Of a stretch of 64,000 bases of DNA, positions 36,101-49,899 are shown piece after piece. Position numbers and translations under genes: made by a program. The stretch comes from Labyrinthula sp. Ha (Eukaryota; Sar; Bigyra; Labyrinthulida; Labyrinthulaceae). The notes beneath the pieces are model-generated. The model did no database searches, was not told where the DNA came from, and worked only from the letters and a program-made list of their open reading frames with translations. How positions within the stretch are numbered: position 1 is the stretch's first letter; each line of letters begins with the position of its first letter. The DNA is taken from the NCBI GenBank assembly GCA_015227615.1, contig JAALGZ010000010.1:248001-312000 (forward strand), read 5' to 3'.

Positions 36101-39100
36101 GGTTAACAGCGCAATAATAAAAAGCTTAAAATATGAGTAACGACGAAAATTTAGAGCTCTTACAGAGAGGGAAGGACTATAAGACTTGGAGAATAAGAAT
36201 AAAAGCCAAACCCATGGAAGAGGGGTTATTCAAAACCATCGACACCCAGAGAGAAAAATACGAAGCATAAATTACCAGGAAAGTAACACTCTCCAGTGCA
36301 GAACAAAATAACAACGGAAAGGCAATGGGCATAGTACTGGGGAAAATAAGTAACAACATGCTAGAGAAGGTTGAAGCTTGTGAAGATATTTACAGCATGT
36401 GGGAAAAGTTGGAGAACTTATTCAAGGTTGATGATAGAGAGGAGAGAAGAAGAAGTTTTGAGGTATTAGAGCATCCAAGGGGATCTACCAGGGTGGCGAG
36501 AATAGAAGATTTTGACACGAACTTGAGAAGGTTTGTAACAGCAGGAGGTTTCATACATGAAGATTAGAAGATAGCAAGATTACTAAACGTAATAAAACAT
36601 GGCAGAGTTACGCAGCTCAAGATAGTGGTCGAGGACAAACCGGAGGTCTAAAGTTATGACAAAGTTTTTAGCAAACTTTTGCATTTGTCGAATATACTTG
36701 ACAGAATGAGACCGATTTTGTTCAGAAATGCAAGAGGTTCAAGGGGAAGGGGTTGTGGAGGTAACAGAAACGCGAACCCGTAACATAAATGTTACAACTT
36801 CGGAGAAAGAGGACATATAAGAACAAGGTGCACAAAACTAATATGCGAGAACTGTAAAGGTATTGGACATGAAGCAGATGAGTGTAGAAAACCGAAACTG
36901 AAAACAGAATATAGGCCAACATGGCAGAAAAGAAGCAGATATACCAGTCACGAAATGACTTCTATAACGATTATGACTCAGTGACGACAAGTAGAACTGA
37001 AAAGAAGACAATGTATAGCAATAAATCAGAAAATGTAGCAATATTAAATATAGGAAAGAAAAAAAAAACCAAAATAAAAATCAAATAATCGAAGAAAACC
37101 AAAACAAAAACAGAAAAATAACAAGAAACAAAACAAAAAAACCTATATTAATTTTTATGGGATTCCGGAGCGTCAAGTCATTTAATATCGATGGATAAGA
37201 TAAAACACGTTAAAGACATAGAAAAAATAGAAGGGGAAACGCTGGATGGAGTAGCCTCCACAACAAAACTAAACCTAAAAGGATATACCACGGTGAAACT
37301 AGGCAACCTAGAAATAGACCTAAAAGATGTATATATAATTGACACAAAAAAAATCAGTAGCCATAATATCAATAGGAAAAGTAAGCACTAACAACGATAT
37401 AAAGACAGAGATAGAAGGGAAAGGAATCAATATAAAAACATCGAACGGAGAGAGAATAGAAAGAATAGAAGCAAACCAAAACCTATACAAGAAAAGCCTA
37501 GAAGTAATAAAACAGAAAAAAGATAAGAAGAATAGCTTCTCTTGACATAAATATTTTGGACACCCATCAAAGCAGTTACTCCTAAAAACACTCCAATATT
37601 ACCAACTAAAACCAGCTGCGATGGACAAACTGGACATCTGCAAAACTTGTTCCAGAACCAAAGACCAAAGAGTACCTATAAGAAAACATAGAGAAAAAAG
37701 AAGCGAAAAACCACTGCAACGAGTATACTGCGACACTTTAGATATACCAGTAAGATCAAACATCGGTTACAAGGGTTGTTTGGTGATGGTGGACGATTTT
37801 TCTATATATAGAATTATAAGGATGTATAGAAAAAAGAAGAATGTCCCAAAGATGTTGATACAAGAAATAAAATTTATAGAAGATAGAGCAGAGAGAAAGA
37901 TAAAATGTGTATTTTCAGAGCAAGGTAAAGAATTCACGAATAAAAGTGTAATAAACTTCCTTGCTGAAAATGGAACACAAAGAAGAAATTCCTCAACATA
38001 CAAGCCACAACACAACGGGCCAGCAGAAAGAAGCAGCCGCATAATAATATCTGGAATAAGAATATTCTTACAACAAGCACAGCTACCTATGAAATACTGG
38101 CCATACGCAGCAGAAGAATATATTAGAGTAAAAAACATATCTTTAAATTAAACGATTGAAAAATCTCCAGACGAATTATTATTTGGGACAAAGCAAAAAA
38201 TCAAATTTGTATTCACCTTTGGTGAAGAAGTAACATATATAGATACAAAGATAAAAAATAAAATAAAACAAAATAATAAATTCGGACGATATATAGGAAA
38301 ATCTAGATTTTCAACTGATTCAAAAATATTGGACAATGTGTCCAAACAGATCATGTTGAGTAGAGATATACGAACGCTTAGACGCTCAAGTACAAATATA
38401 AAATATAATAATAAGAAAGGAAACAACGAAGAGAATAGTAAAATAGAACAAGAGAAAAGCAGAATAGATCCTCCATCAACATATCAAAATTTTTTAAATA
38501 TAAGAAAAGAAGATGATGTAGAATTACCAGAACATTGGCTACAAAGAAGAAACCCGCAAAGAGCAGCACTTCCAAAAACTTATAAATTAGCAAAGAAAAC
38601 ATCGAATTGTAAACTAACAAAAAAACTACACAGAATGAAGATACCGTACAATGCAGTTTATAAAGCAGCAAACTTAAAAATAATAAAGAACCAAGAAACC
38701 TGAGGCAGGCGTTCAAGTCCAAGGATAAGACCAAGTGGTTAGAAGCATATATGAAAGAAGCAGATAAGTTCAAGAAGATCGCTCACTGCAGGCTGGTTAA
38801 ACGTGAACATGCTCTTGCAAATATCACTCCAATACGCTTCATGGAAATATTCAATAAAAAATTCGACAACGTCAACCACGAGAATATCTTCAAGGTACAT
38901 TTTGCGGCCAACGGAAAACATCTGGAACCAGAAGAAGATGTCTATTCACCCGTGTCCAATAAGGAGACCATTAGAATCTTCATAGCACTCTGAACAGCAA
39001 GTAATAAGCAGCTCTGGCAACTGGATATCTCTTCTGCTTATCTAAATGCTAATTTAAGTAAGAAAAGATACTATGAACTGCCACAACTGTTTCGAAAAAA

Positions 39101-39152
39101 GAGGAAGAATTATCTATGGGAATCCAACAAAGCAATATATGGTTTGAAGGAA

Positions 39153-39300
39153 AAAAATTTTTTTTTGGGGGGGGGGCTACTTGGAGGTTGAAAAACCTTC
39201 GGTCTTAAAAGGAGGACATATGGCCCTAGTCCTTTCTTGCGTCGTGTGGGACTTGAACCCACTAAAACAACCCCCCCGGCACGTTTTTTTGCCATGGCAC
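39153..39300 (-). mobile_element. tRNA-derived SINE inserted in the copia element
   Basis: A 148-bp insertion, far richer in G and C than its surroundings, flanked by an 8-bp target duplication TGAAGGAA (39145-39152 and 39301-39308). On the minus strand it has a perfect Pol III B box GGTTCAAGTCC (39249-39259) inside a tRNA-like T arm, GTGGG TTCAAGT CCCAC. A weak A-box-like TGGCAAAAAAACG lies upstream (39282-39294). It ends in homopolymer runs (C, A, T). The rest of a tRNA fold is not present, so it is a tRNA-derived SINE and not a tRNA gene. The G and T runs could be partly sequencing error. Confidence 0.65.
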
Positions 39301-40406
39301 TGAAGGAAGGAAAGTGGGAGAGCGTGGTTCTTGGATCTGTCTAGGACACTGGAATCTTTGGGTTGCCAAGCGTGTTTGGTGGAAATAACGTTATTTCGGT
39401 GGCGCATGCCAGATGGAGAAATTGTGTATTTACTTATTTACGTTGATGATATTTTATTTGCAACCAATAACCCGAAGAATGGTAATTTCATATTGAGGAA
39501 ATTGAAGACGAGATATGACGTAAAATCTACGCAAAAGGCGACGAAATTCATTGGTTTCGAATTCAGCCAATTAAATGACGGGGTTCTCGTAAATGTTCAA
39601 AATTACATTGATGCAGTTACGATCACTTACGACTGCAAAGACACAAAGTATCAGGGAACGCAACATGAACCTGGCAAGTACCACACCCCAGAGGGAAATA
39701 TTATAGACGAAAACCTTTCTCAACGTATTGTGGGAGCATTACAATTTATTTCAGAAACTTGCAGGCCAGATATAGCGTATGCTGTCAAGCGTTTGGCTGT
39801 AATTACAAAATGTCCAACACTACAACTACTAAAAGAGGCAAAGAAAATACTAAAATATTTGAATCATTCAAAAGAATATGGATTATTTTATAAGCGGAAC
39901 ACAAAATATTGCAATGTGGCGATATATAGTGACGCTTCATGGGCAAACGTACCAGGGGATAGATCATCTTTAGACGGACATCTTATTACAATTAACAAAA
40001 TACCAATATGTTGGAAGTCGAAAAAGTAAAATATTATAGCAAAATCATCGACTGAAGCAGAGTTGGCCGGTATTATCAGAGCCCTAAGCTCAGTGGAATG
40101 GTTGAAGAATGTACTTGAGTTCCTGAATGTTAAGAATACAACATGGACTTTAATGAGTGACAGTATTCCAACAATAAAAATATTACATGGTTAGTCGTTA
40201 ACTGACAGCTCGAGACATGTGGAATTAAAATATTTCTTTAGTAGGATTGTTTTAAAGAGAAGCAGATGGAAAATACAGTAACTAGAAGGGGGAGGAATCC
40301 GGCTGACGTATTCACTAAGCCGGTGAAAGAATATATTTTCAAGAGGTTAAGAAGGTATCTAGTTTTCTCGAGCAAGAAAAGAAAAGAAAAAGAAAAGAAT
40401 GGAGAT

Positions 40407-40533
40407 ATTAAATATATTAATTAACTAGAATATATTATATCTGAAACATAGAAATAGGTCGTAATTAATAGTATTGTTCAGATAAGGGGTTAAGGAATAA
40501 GTACATAGATAAAAGAGAGAAACATTCATAATA
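40407..40533 (+). repeat. 3' LTR of the copia element
   Basis: 127-bp terminal repeat differing from the 5' LTR at about four positions. It is followed directly by the second copy of the GTTTCT target duplication. Confidence 0.9.
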
Positions 40534-40744
40534 GTTTCTTTGTTTAAAAAGATGGAAGACTAGTTACAAAATTATTGATAATTCTTTAATAAGTGCAAGA
40601 ATGCAATAAAATGAATGATTATTATTTTCAGATTATTCCAGTTCAATAAATCACTTTTACTATCAAAAGAGTTAAAAAAATACACACATACTCAACTTAT
40701 TTATTAGATAATATTCTATTCAAATCCAATTCTAGCTATTGTTC

Positions 40745-43316
40745 TCAAAATATTACTTCATTTTCTTTAACTTCTTGTAGTTCTTCTGAAATCAGCTCAA
40801 CATTTTCTTTTAACCATTCTAAATTATTTCCTTGAACAAGACTAAAACTAATTTCAGTTTCAGTGTTTAAAAAAATATCAACTATTCTTTTGCTCTTTAA
40901 AATAATTCTTGAAAATCCTTTGAATAAAAGTGATTCATGAATATCTTCATCCTTTAGAAATAAAAACACAGCTTTTACAAAAACAGCGAAACGAACAAGA
41001 CTTTTGAAAACTATTCTAATATCAGTTTTAAAAGAAGGTTTTATTTTTGCTCTCTTTAGTTCGGGAAGTAATTCAGGAAGAATAAAAACATCATTTTCTT
41101 TTTCTACAGGTATCAAAACTAAACTATTCAAAGCCAAACTTAAAATATATTTCTTTTCTTTATCAGAATATTCTTTTAATAAAATATTAAAAAGTTCTTT
41201 ATTTAGTTTTCCTTTATCAACATAAATTCTATATAAAGAAAATTTATTACTTGGAATTCTAAACGCAAGTTCATGAAAATTTGGATCTCTGATAAACTTA
41301 CCTAAAGCTTGAGCAAGATAAGATGGTGCAAAAAATATAAAGTTTTCATCTGTTTCCAAATCTAAATAAGGAAAATAACAAATTAAACCAGCTTTTGAAT
41401 ATATTTCAAGCATTCTTTCAACTTCCCGATCTTCAAAACCACAAGAATAAGATTTATCTTCAAATTCTTTCAAAGTCATAATATTTGTTTGTTCTCGACA
41501 ATTATCAAGGAAAAGAAGCCAAGCAGTTCTTATTCTAAAATTAAGAAAGTCTTCTTTTTTTATTCCAGCTGCTCCAGAGACAAGACTTTTTATTTTATCT
41601 TTTATATCTTTTTTCTCTTGAGATTCTAATTTTGAATTCTCAATAGGAAAGAAAATATTCAAATCATTTTTCAATATATTTAACTCAGAAGAAAGATTTT
41701 CAACAAAGTTTTGAAGTTTATTTTGTATTTTTTCTAAATTTGTATCATTATTCTTTCTTTTATATCTTTTTAAATATGTACCAATAAAAATAACTGGTGC
41801 TTTTTCTGTATTTTTTAAAATACTTTCACACCAAAATTTTAATCTAAATAAATCATTTTGAGATATTTTTGTCATATTAAAAACTAGAAAATAAAGAGAA
41901 TTTGTGTTCATAAAAATATGATGAACAGAAGAAAATATTTCTTGTCCACCAAAATCATAAACACGAAAATAAATATCTTTTGAATTAAAAACGACAGAAT
42001 TTGTTTTCAAACCTTCAATAAATTTCTCATCAGAAACTGTTCTTGAAAGAAGTTCTTTTTCAAAATCAAGTTTATAGTTTGTTTGAACTTCTTGGTTTGG
42101 ATCAAAATCAAGATAAACAACACGGGGAAGACTATTTTTAACTCTCTGAACACTTACTTCATATTTAGATACTGAATTCCAGTTATAACTATTTGGATTT
42201 ATTGAAAATATATTAATATCATTCAAAACTAAAGTTGAATTATTATTAAGTAAAAAACTTTTGTCAAATAAACTTCTTATGGTAGAAGTTTTTCCAACTC
42301 TTCCATCACCCATAAAAAGAACTTGACATTCGTTTAAAAGAGTTAGATATTTGCAGCTATCTTTTAGCTTTATGGAAACATAATGTTTAAGCCTTTCTTC
42401 TAACTTTTTAGTATTGAAAATATTCTTTCCAAATTCAAATAATAAAAGAGAAGAACTTTTATCAAGTAAATCTTGAACTTCATCTTTGTTCTCTCCAATA
42501 TTGATTTCAGCAACTCGCAAACTAAAAGTCAAAACAAAACAAAAATAAACATAAACTTCAACAAAGAAGGCAAATTTGTCAAACATGCTTTTGTTAAAGC
42601 GGTAATTTCTGCTTTATTAAGACTCAAGTTATGTTCTTGAAAACTACAAATAAAGAAAAGAAAAGAAAATACAAAATATCTATCAATGTATTCACTTTTG
42701 AAACTTCCTTCAATACTTTAACAAGTGGTTTTTGTTTCATATTATTTTCTTGAAATCTAATATTTAGCATAAATAAAAAGTTTACTTTATTGACTTTATT
42801 TTTTGTCCTTTTAAAAACTGAGAAAGAGAATTATCTTTTGGAATATTGCAACAAGTAAAACTAAAACATAAAAACAATAGAAAATATACGTTAGTGAATG
42901 AATATTTAGTTTTTGTTTTATTTTTTTCATTCCAGTAAAATTTAAGGTGTTTAAATGACAATATAAAAACCTAAAATAAAAACAAAACAAGAAAATACTC
43001 CAGTACTTTAACCTTTGGAAATTTTTCAAACCAAATAGAAAGGTTTTTTCGAATAAAATCTAAAGGACAGAAATTAAATCTAGTGAATAAAACAATATAT
43101 ATGAATACCTCAATATCATAATCTCTTTGTGCACGTACATTATCTTAACAAACTCTTCTGCTTCTTTTCTAAACTTTTTCCCTTCAGTTGGGTTGTAATT
43201 CTCATCATAAGACCTATGAATTATAAGGGGAAATAAATAAACCATTGAATGATGAACTGATGGCTTTCATTTCTGTTATCAAATTGTTGTTTAATTGATG
43301 GGGTTTTAATTGACAT
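40745..43316 (-). CDS. LRR-Roc-COR-like GTPase, ROCO family, copy 3
   Basis: Eight exons on the minus strand: 43316-43243, 43213-43109, 43079-42999, 42970-42890, 42860-42786, 42756-42673, 42643-42551, 42521-40745. They give 789 residues. Every intron is 28-29 nt with GT...AG. Motifs match the other copies: P-loop GDGRVGKT, DFGGQE, degenerate G4 IGTYLKR, and COR-like block FFAPSYLAQALG. The C terminus is nearly the same as in copies 1 and 4. The stop (TGA) comes five codons earlier than in copy 4; an extra T in the ATATTTTGA context shortens the tail. It lies in the left arm of inverted duplication B, and a copia element sits about 200 bp downstream of its stop without touching the coding sequence. 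Confidence 0.86.
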
Positions 43317-44321
43317 TTTTTACGTTTTTTGTTTAAATTTAGTTTTTTTATTTGAAATTCGAGAAATATATTTTTTCTCGAGAATTAATGAGAATCCCGT
43401 TTAAAAAATATTTTTATTTTGAAAAATATTCAATCAATCTGATTTTTATTCCAAATTATTCCAAAACAAAAATTCATAAATATAAAAATATTTTACAAAA
43501 TAAAATATTTTATCTTATTTTGTTTTTGTTTTGATTATTTTATTTTATATAATAGCACTGTTTTCTGTAAGAAACTTAAAAACTTATGTTAATGCACAGA
43601 GAAATTAACAATGGTCTTAGTCGTTTTACTAAATAAGTTTGCCTTGATCATTACCCCTGGAATGGAAAAGAGAAAAATAATGAGTTAAAATTTAAGAAGA
43701 TGCTATTTATTGTCTGAAAAGAACTTACAACCTTCCCGGAACGTGCTTTTTAAACACTATGTTGATCTAACACGATAGATGCAATACATATTCTTAAGAA
43801 TAGGACAAATAAAGAACAAGATCAGAAAATCCATGGAAATAAAAAGATTCAAGCCCCAATATGCTTCCACAATTTTATTTTTTCATTTAATATGAAGTTG
43901 AGAAAAACTACAATATTTGAGCTGACCTTGCGTAAATAAAAATTTTTACTCATGTTTCTTACTTTGGTTCAGGATTAGTTTTTTTCAAGGTTTTAGTCTC
44001 AGCTGCCATTTTAAAACTTACTAAAAGCCCAGTCAATACCCATATTCTATCCTTGAATTACTCTTTGAATGTTCTCAAAATTGTTTTAGGAATTCATTTC
44101 TTTTTGGATATTTTGTTTTGATAGTTGTATTCTCATGTACAAAAATAGATTAATGATTTACGTTTAAACAGCTCTGAGATTAAATTCAATTATATTTTTA
44201 ACTCTTACTCTCTTCTCTGATTGTTTTTCTTGTAACAAGTTGACGTACACAATTATGATTCTTTAAATCACAGTTGTACTCCTTACTGACCTATAACAAG
44301 AATTTTTAGATTGAAGAATAA
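43317..44321 (-). promoter_or_regulatory. Conserved upstream block of ROCO copy 3
   Basis: About 1 kb upstream matching copies 2 and 4. The inverted repeat lies at 43359-43381. Similarity to the other copies ends near 44321, about 0.2 kb earlier than between copies 2 and 4. The promoter is expected in the part nearest the ATG; the rest is co-duplicated flank. Confidence 0.5.
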
Positions 44322-47300
44322 CCTGTTCTAGACGTAGTATATTTTCCAGTAATTTTGATGAATCTGTCCAGCAAACAAATTAATTTGCCGCAACTGTAGG
44401 ATTAGTTCGAATAAAATTTTCAATTAAAGCAAGGACAAACTGTGCCAAAGAACTCAATGATATCTGCTTAACTATAATGAAAATTTTAAGCGAACGGTTT
44501 CGAAATGAAACTGAATTTTTCATGCCTTGACTCTCCTTCTCCATCCTAATAAATGTACCATGGTTTTGGTGCTAGTAATGCATACTCACAGATATTGATT
44601 AGAGAACAAAGAATCATGGAAAATATTTCAAATTCTGAAAAGGCATTTTACCTAGCGTAATAATAAATGAAAATATTATATGAACCCTTTGTAAATGTTG
44701 GGCTTCTAGAAAATTAAAAACGTAAATAGTTAATCATATGACTTATGACTATTGCAGACGTACTACTTAGAAGTAGCTAGATTTATGGCAGTTTATATAT
44801 AATGAAGCCTGGATCATTTCCTTTGTACCGAAGCGATTGGCTCTTGTTAATTGAGCTATTTGATTAGTTATATATTGTAGGTACTTAAAATTAAGCCCTG
44901 TTGACAAACGATAGCCATTTTCAGCTGTGGACTAAAAAATTATTTTGTGAATCGAGCCTTAGAATGAGTAAAGCCGTATTTTTTATCTTGGGATATAATC
45001 TCCTACGCGTTTTGTCACATTCCTCAATAATCTTGGAGTTAGTAGTTGCATAGAGTCTTTGCCTGATTGATGACTACTTTCACTTAGAATTTGTCTTGCA
45101 CTTCTTACTTTAAGGGCATTATTGTGCTGCTAAGTTTTGATCATGTCCCAAAACGCTTCATTCGTGGATGTTCCACTGGGGCAACTTAGTAATTTAACTA
45201 TAGGTTATCTCTTGCTTAGTATAATCATAAAGCTACATATAAATACAAAGGTAGTTACTAAAGAAGAAGACATATGTTATAGCTTGTACTGTAATTATAG
45301 TTTCCTCCATTGTATCAACGGTTTCGGAAGAGTATTCGTGATATGACAAGAAAAGAAAAAATATACTGTTTTTCTTAGAGGCGATGTTTGGCCAGATTTC
45401 TGGTTGGAATAGAATTACTTATCATCTAAGAATCTAATGTTCCTTTTCTTATTTTGATCATCAATTTTTTTAATTTTTGGTGATATGAACCGATTCTCAT
45501 TTCTAAGGAATTATATATAGATAATAAGAATTACCGAGAACCAACAGAAAATGGTTTAAGAGATACTTTAAGGTAATAAGATTTACCGTATGTTTCACAT
45601 AAATCATATGGGATTCTTACACATTGCTGAAGAGCATAAATTCAAAGCATAGAGACATGAATAAGGGTAAAAATCCATCGCTGATAATAAAATGAGAGTT
45701 CTGTAAAATGAGCTCTGGCCTCATTCCTATTTGTGACTAACCTAGTGAATATTAATAATTATGATATAGCTTGGTGGACCCTAGAAGTTTAAGAGTAAAC
45801 CATATCAGCTAGATTGAGAGCTAAATCAGCTAAAATAAATGCTTTCTATTTGATTATTTATTGCTTTTGCAATAAAAATAACACCTGGGGACCACAAGGA
45901 GCTATTGAAATAATAGTCATTACAGACTCTATAGAGGGCTCTATTTCTCTTTCATTACACATCCTGTTTGATTAGTTGCCAATTTTCAAATTTGACTTTG
46001 CAGACACTTTCTGCTTAATCTACTTCAGAAATTAGATATTAACAAGGTAAGTGCGGTACTACCAACCAAAGTAGGAAACTCCTATATCAAAGAACATATT
46101 CCTATTTCATAATTGCTTTGAAAAATTTTTCATCTTTGAGACGAATTAAATTTACTTTACAGTCTAGCCACTGTAAAGAAAGTAGTTGATACCTCTTGAT
46201 CTCGAGTAATGATCATAACTAAGCAAGGGATGTGAAAATGAATGACTTAATTTAGAAACATCAATTTGAAATCAGTTTCTCGATATGAAATCTGATGTAA
46301 TCATTAACAAGGTATTATTTTATGGCTTTTGGGTCGTGTATGAAAACTGGAAAACTATATAATCCTATCATTAAGATTCCAAACATAAGAGAGTTTTTCT
46401 TATCAAGGAGCAACCTTCTCAGTCTCCGACAAAAGATAGGGTAGAGCTTATTCAACCATTTTTAAAAGGCTAATAAAAATAAATACAATTCCTTTGCGCA
46501 GACTCTTTAGTTAGAAAAAAAATAAACCTTTAACATAACTTGCAAATTCACATAAGAGGAATAAAAACACAATCATACTACAAGCACTTAATGAGTTGCC
46601 CAAATATTAGAGGAGGGTTGTCAAGAAACACCTTAGGAATTAACCCTACTTGAATACTTTGTTTGCATGAAAGGAAACTTTGGTTGGAATAAGATTTTAT
46701 ACCCAAAGAACACAACATGTGAATATTAACTATAGATAGGGTTAGGAAATTCTGAAAAGTATGAACTTATTTTTGAATGAACTCGCAATAGATTCATACC
46801 TGAAAGATGTAAGTTCATTTATTTACAAAACATGAAGTGAGTGTTTGAATACTCAGTTATAGTTTTTGAACGTTGTAAAGACTCTGTGGTTTTAAAATCA
46901 TAGAAAATCATCATGAGAAAACGTAGATGGTGAGGTCTTTTAACCTCATGGTAAAGTTACAAACAGTTTGGATTCTGTGAAAAAAAGTAAAGAAACTCTT
47001 GTGTTTTACTGAGCTAAGAGTGATAATAATACGGAAGTTGGAAAGGATGATACAGATGGAAAGTTTCGCTTTTCAATAAATTCTAGTAATTAAGCTTTAA
47101 GTATACAAACTATTAGCTTACCAAGAAAAAAATATTTATATTTTGTCCCAGCGTTCATTACCCTGTTCTTAGAACCTCTATCTATGATTTAACTTACATT
47201 GCTCTTTCTTAAAGAATGTCACTCATAATTTTACCTAAGAGTAATTTGGGTTAAGTAAGATATGTACTAGTTCTTTATAGACAAACCATTCCAGTTTATA

Positions 47301-48165
47301 AAAATAGGATAAGTATTTTTTCATTTTGAACATGGACAGCAGTTTATTTCGATATGTGTAACCATCATTTGCTAGCCCTAGACACATAGAGGGTGGTATT
47401 TACTGCCTGAGCACTACTTTAAGATAAGAATGGTTTCAAACTTAAGCTTGCACCCCAGTTAACCAAAGAAAAGCATTAATTAATCAACTATTCAGTCAGA
47501 GCGTTGCCAAAAAAATTGACTGTACTCTAATAGGACACAGAGAAATTTGTGGAGAAATATACTTCTGTGAAAACAGCAATCTTGTCTTAATATTTGAAAA
47601 TTAGAGTTACCAAGCAGCACACAACGTTATCATCATAGTATCGAGCTAACAAACACATGAAGCTTCAACCTTTACAAACTTCACAGACCACATAACAAAA
47701 TTGTCGCTTTATTCATCAAAAGTTTTCAAATATATATTTAATATTTAAGCTTGTTTCTTAAGTTTATAGAATTCAGAATATTCATTCTAAGGCAATCTTA
47801 AACTTTTCATCCTTTAGTTTAATAATTTATTTAAACAGTAATATAATTAATTGGATAACCCATGTATATTATCAGTAACTTTTGATATGATAATCTTTAA
47901 TATTTCATGGAAGATATATGTAAAATCTCACGGTACCAGTAGATTACATAATGTTGATACAGTTTTTTTAACTTATAGGTAATTCGATACGATAATAACA
48001 AAAACTTGTAGTTTCCGAATCTACAGATTTCCAACCGAGTTCAATCCCAGCAGTAATGCCACATTGTACCCAGTTAGAGTTTTTATTACAGCTTATTCTG
48101 AAAAGAAGGGTGTTTTTAAAAAAACAAAAGAAACGAATTACAAATAATACAAAAAATAAAGAAAA
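44322..48165. other. Gene-poor stretch
   Basis: About 3.8 kb without a supported gene; the 69-codon frame at 45137-45346 has no motif. The end of this stretch should contain the promoter of the Atg22-like gene. At 48005-48050 there is a tRNA-like fragment (a GTAG/CTAC stem and GAGTTCAATCCC), but it does not fold as a full tRNA. Confidence 0.45.
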
Positions 48166-49838
48166 ATGGGAGTTTGTAAAAACTTATGGAATATGTTTAA
48201 ACATCCGTCAAGTGAAGTAACAGCTTGGCTTAAAGTAACAAGTGCTAGAGGTCCACTAACAGTTGTAGCAAGTTTATATACTGCAACGGCATTAACTTTC
48301 TTGGCGGAACAACTTGATACCGACTGTGATGAACGAATTAATATTGGATTTCTTACATTAAATCTTTCTTCTATTCTATCCGCTGCTTCTTTTGTGGAAA
48401 ATATAACTAACGCAATTCTTTCTCCTATCTGGGGATCTGTTGCTGACTCAACCTCGCATCGTAAAGGACTTGCTATTTTTTCCGCGTCCACATGGGTAGG
48501 ATGTGTTTTTCTTGGCGCTTTAATAATGCTTTATGCTTACATTGAAGAATCATCTCTTGCTCTTTTATGGTTTTTCTTCATTACGTTTTTAATCACAGCT
48601 ATTTTTTATGAATTAGCTTTATTACTATTATTCGCTTACTTACCGGAAGTTGTGAAAAATGAAGAAGAATTAGTTTTGGTTACAGCTAAACAGTACGCGA
48701 TAGTAAACGGATTACAATTAGTTGGTGCATTTATTTTAGTTGCTATTGCCTTTGTTATTGGAGATGAGTTTTTTGACAATGATTTACCATTTTCAATTAT
48801 GGCACATTTATTCGTGGTTGTCGTTTTTCTTATTCTTGCAATTCCTGGATTTAGAGGGTTACCATCAAGAGAAAAACAAAAGAAAACTATTTTAAATGGT
48901 ATTGGTTTATGTTTTCTTTTTACATTTTAGATCAAGGTGAAGAAGTTGAACTAAAGGCAACAAAAAACTCTTTTGGTGAATTAATTGCTACGCTTAAAGA
49001 AGTTAAAAATAAATACCCACAAATCGGAATCTATCTTTTATCTTGGATGTTTTACTTTGCAGGAGTTGCAGCTGTTGTTGTTTTGCAAGTTGTTTTTGTG
49101 CAAGATGAATTTGATTACGATACTACAGATGTTGCAGTTTTAGGTGCAGTTGTTTTAATTTTCTCTGTTGTTGGAAATCTTTGGTCAAGAAGACTTTCCA
49201 AAACATATTCGAATAAAACTTTACTTCTTGGTTCTGTAATTATGTTTATGTGTCTTGCTTTTGCAGCACCATTTTTAATGGTTGGTCAAGAACGAGACGA
49301 GGTTGAAATCGAAAATGAAACTAGTGATGTTGGTTGTATTGAATCAACTGTTCTCGAAAGAGAAGCTACTTTTCTTGGCGTTATTTTTTCATTCGTATTT
49401 TCAGTAATGGGCGGTCTCGGTATCGGGATTGTGTACCCGATGAGTACCGCAATCTATGCCGTCATAATCCCCGGTGGAAAAGAAGCGAGTTACTTTGGAT
49501 TAAAGACATTTGGAGCAAAAGTAATTAGCTGGGCGCCTCCATTGGTTTTTACTTTCATCAATGAAGCAACAGATGATGTGAAAGTTGCTTTCTTGAGTCT
49601 TGGATTTTGGTTTCTTGCTTCGATCCCGTTTTTGCTGATGCTTGATGTTGACAAGGGGATGAAAGACATTGAGCACACTTTAGATATGAGAAGAGGAGCT
49701 GGAGGGAAAAGAAGAAACAGTGTTGCAATTGCGTTGAATGAAGTGAAAACACCACTGCAACCAGTTGTGGATGATCTAATAGTCGTAGAAGATACGGAAA
49801 AGAGACAAGAAGAAATGGAAAAGAAACACTCTATTTAG
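48166..49838 (+). CDS. Atg22-like major facilitator family transporter
   Basis: Two exons (48166-48898 and 48931-49838) joined over a 32-nt GT...AG intron give 546 residues. The protein has about twelve hydrophobic segments in two halves, with a charged central loop where the intron lies (about residues 232-265). Family-like blocks are the first-half SPIWGSVADSTSHRKG (an MFS loop 2-3 motif with R-K) and the second-half segment PGGKEASYFGLKTFG followed by WAPPLVFTF, typical of vacuole effluxer Atg22-like proteins (UMF1/Atg22 type). In yeast Atg22 exports amino acids from the vacuole; the substrate here is unknown. The C-terminal tail of about 65 residues is charged and cytosolic. The start gives a short hydrophilic N terminus before the first membrane segment. 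Neighbours give no functional hint. Confidence 0.88.
48899..48930 (+). other. 32-nt intron of the Atg22-like gene
   Basis: GTATTGGTTT...ACATTTTAG. Removing it fuses two long frames in the central loop of the transporter. Unspliced, the first frame would stop inside it. Confidence 0.88.
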
Positions 49839-49899
49839 AATATTTATTGTTAAAGAGTAAAAAGGTCAGTTCGGAAGTAGTTTTGATTTGTGTTAGTAA

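Larger units (their letters stand above)
35974..40533 (+). mobile_element. Ty1/copia-type LTR retrotransposon, broken
   Basis: A 4.56-kb element bounded by two 127-bp direct LTRs and a 6-bp target duplication GTTTCT (35968-35973 and 40534-40539). After the 5' LTR comes a primer-binding-like GGTTAACAGCGC (36101-36112), resembling the initiator-tRNA site of copia elements. A purine-rich tract precedes the 3' LTR (about 40370-40406). Parts are in copia order: gag from 36133 with two CCHC knuckles (about 36786-36895), protease near 37160, integrase about 37620-38150, reverse transcriptase about 39000-39700, RNase H about 39900-40330. The integrase-before-RT order fixes the superfamily. It is broken, with several breaks. 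The LTRs differ at about 4 of 127 positions, so it is fairly young. The empty site is seen in the 3' flank of ROCO copy 4. Confidence 0.92.
35107..44321 (-). repeat. Inverted duplication B, left arm (with ROCO copy 3)
   Basis: Read on the minus strand, this arm matches 59357-64000 in gene, upstream block and 3' flank. The copia element at 35974-40533 interrupts it and has no counterpart in the other arm. The 3'-flank match runs from 40744 down to 40534, resumes at 35973, and continues to about 35107, where the opposite arm reaches the end of the window. Divergence in the flanks is roughly a tenth by eye. Confidence 0.85.

Noticed and set aside
48000-48060. tRNA-like segment with a GTAG/CTAC stem and GAGTTCAATCCC
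   Set aside because: The anticodon-like loop has nine bases, the putative T arm does not pair and no acceptor stem is found, so it is not called as a tRNA gene.
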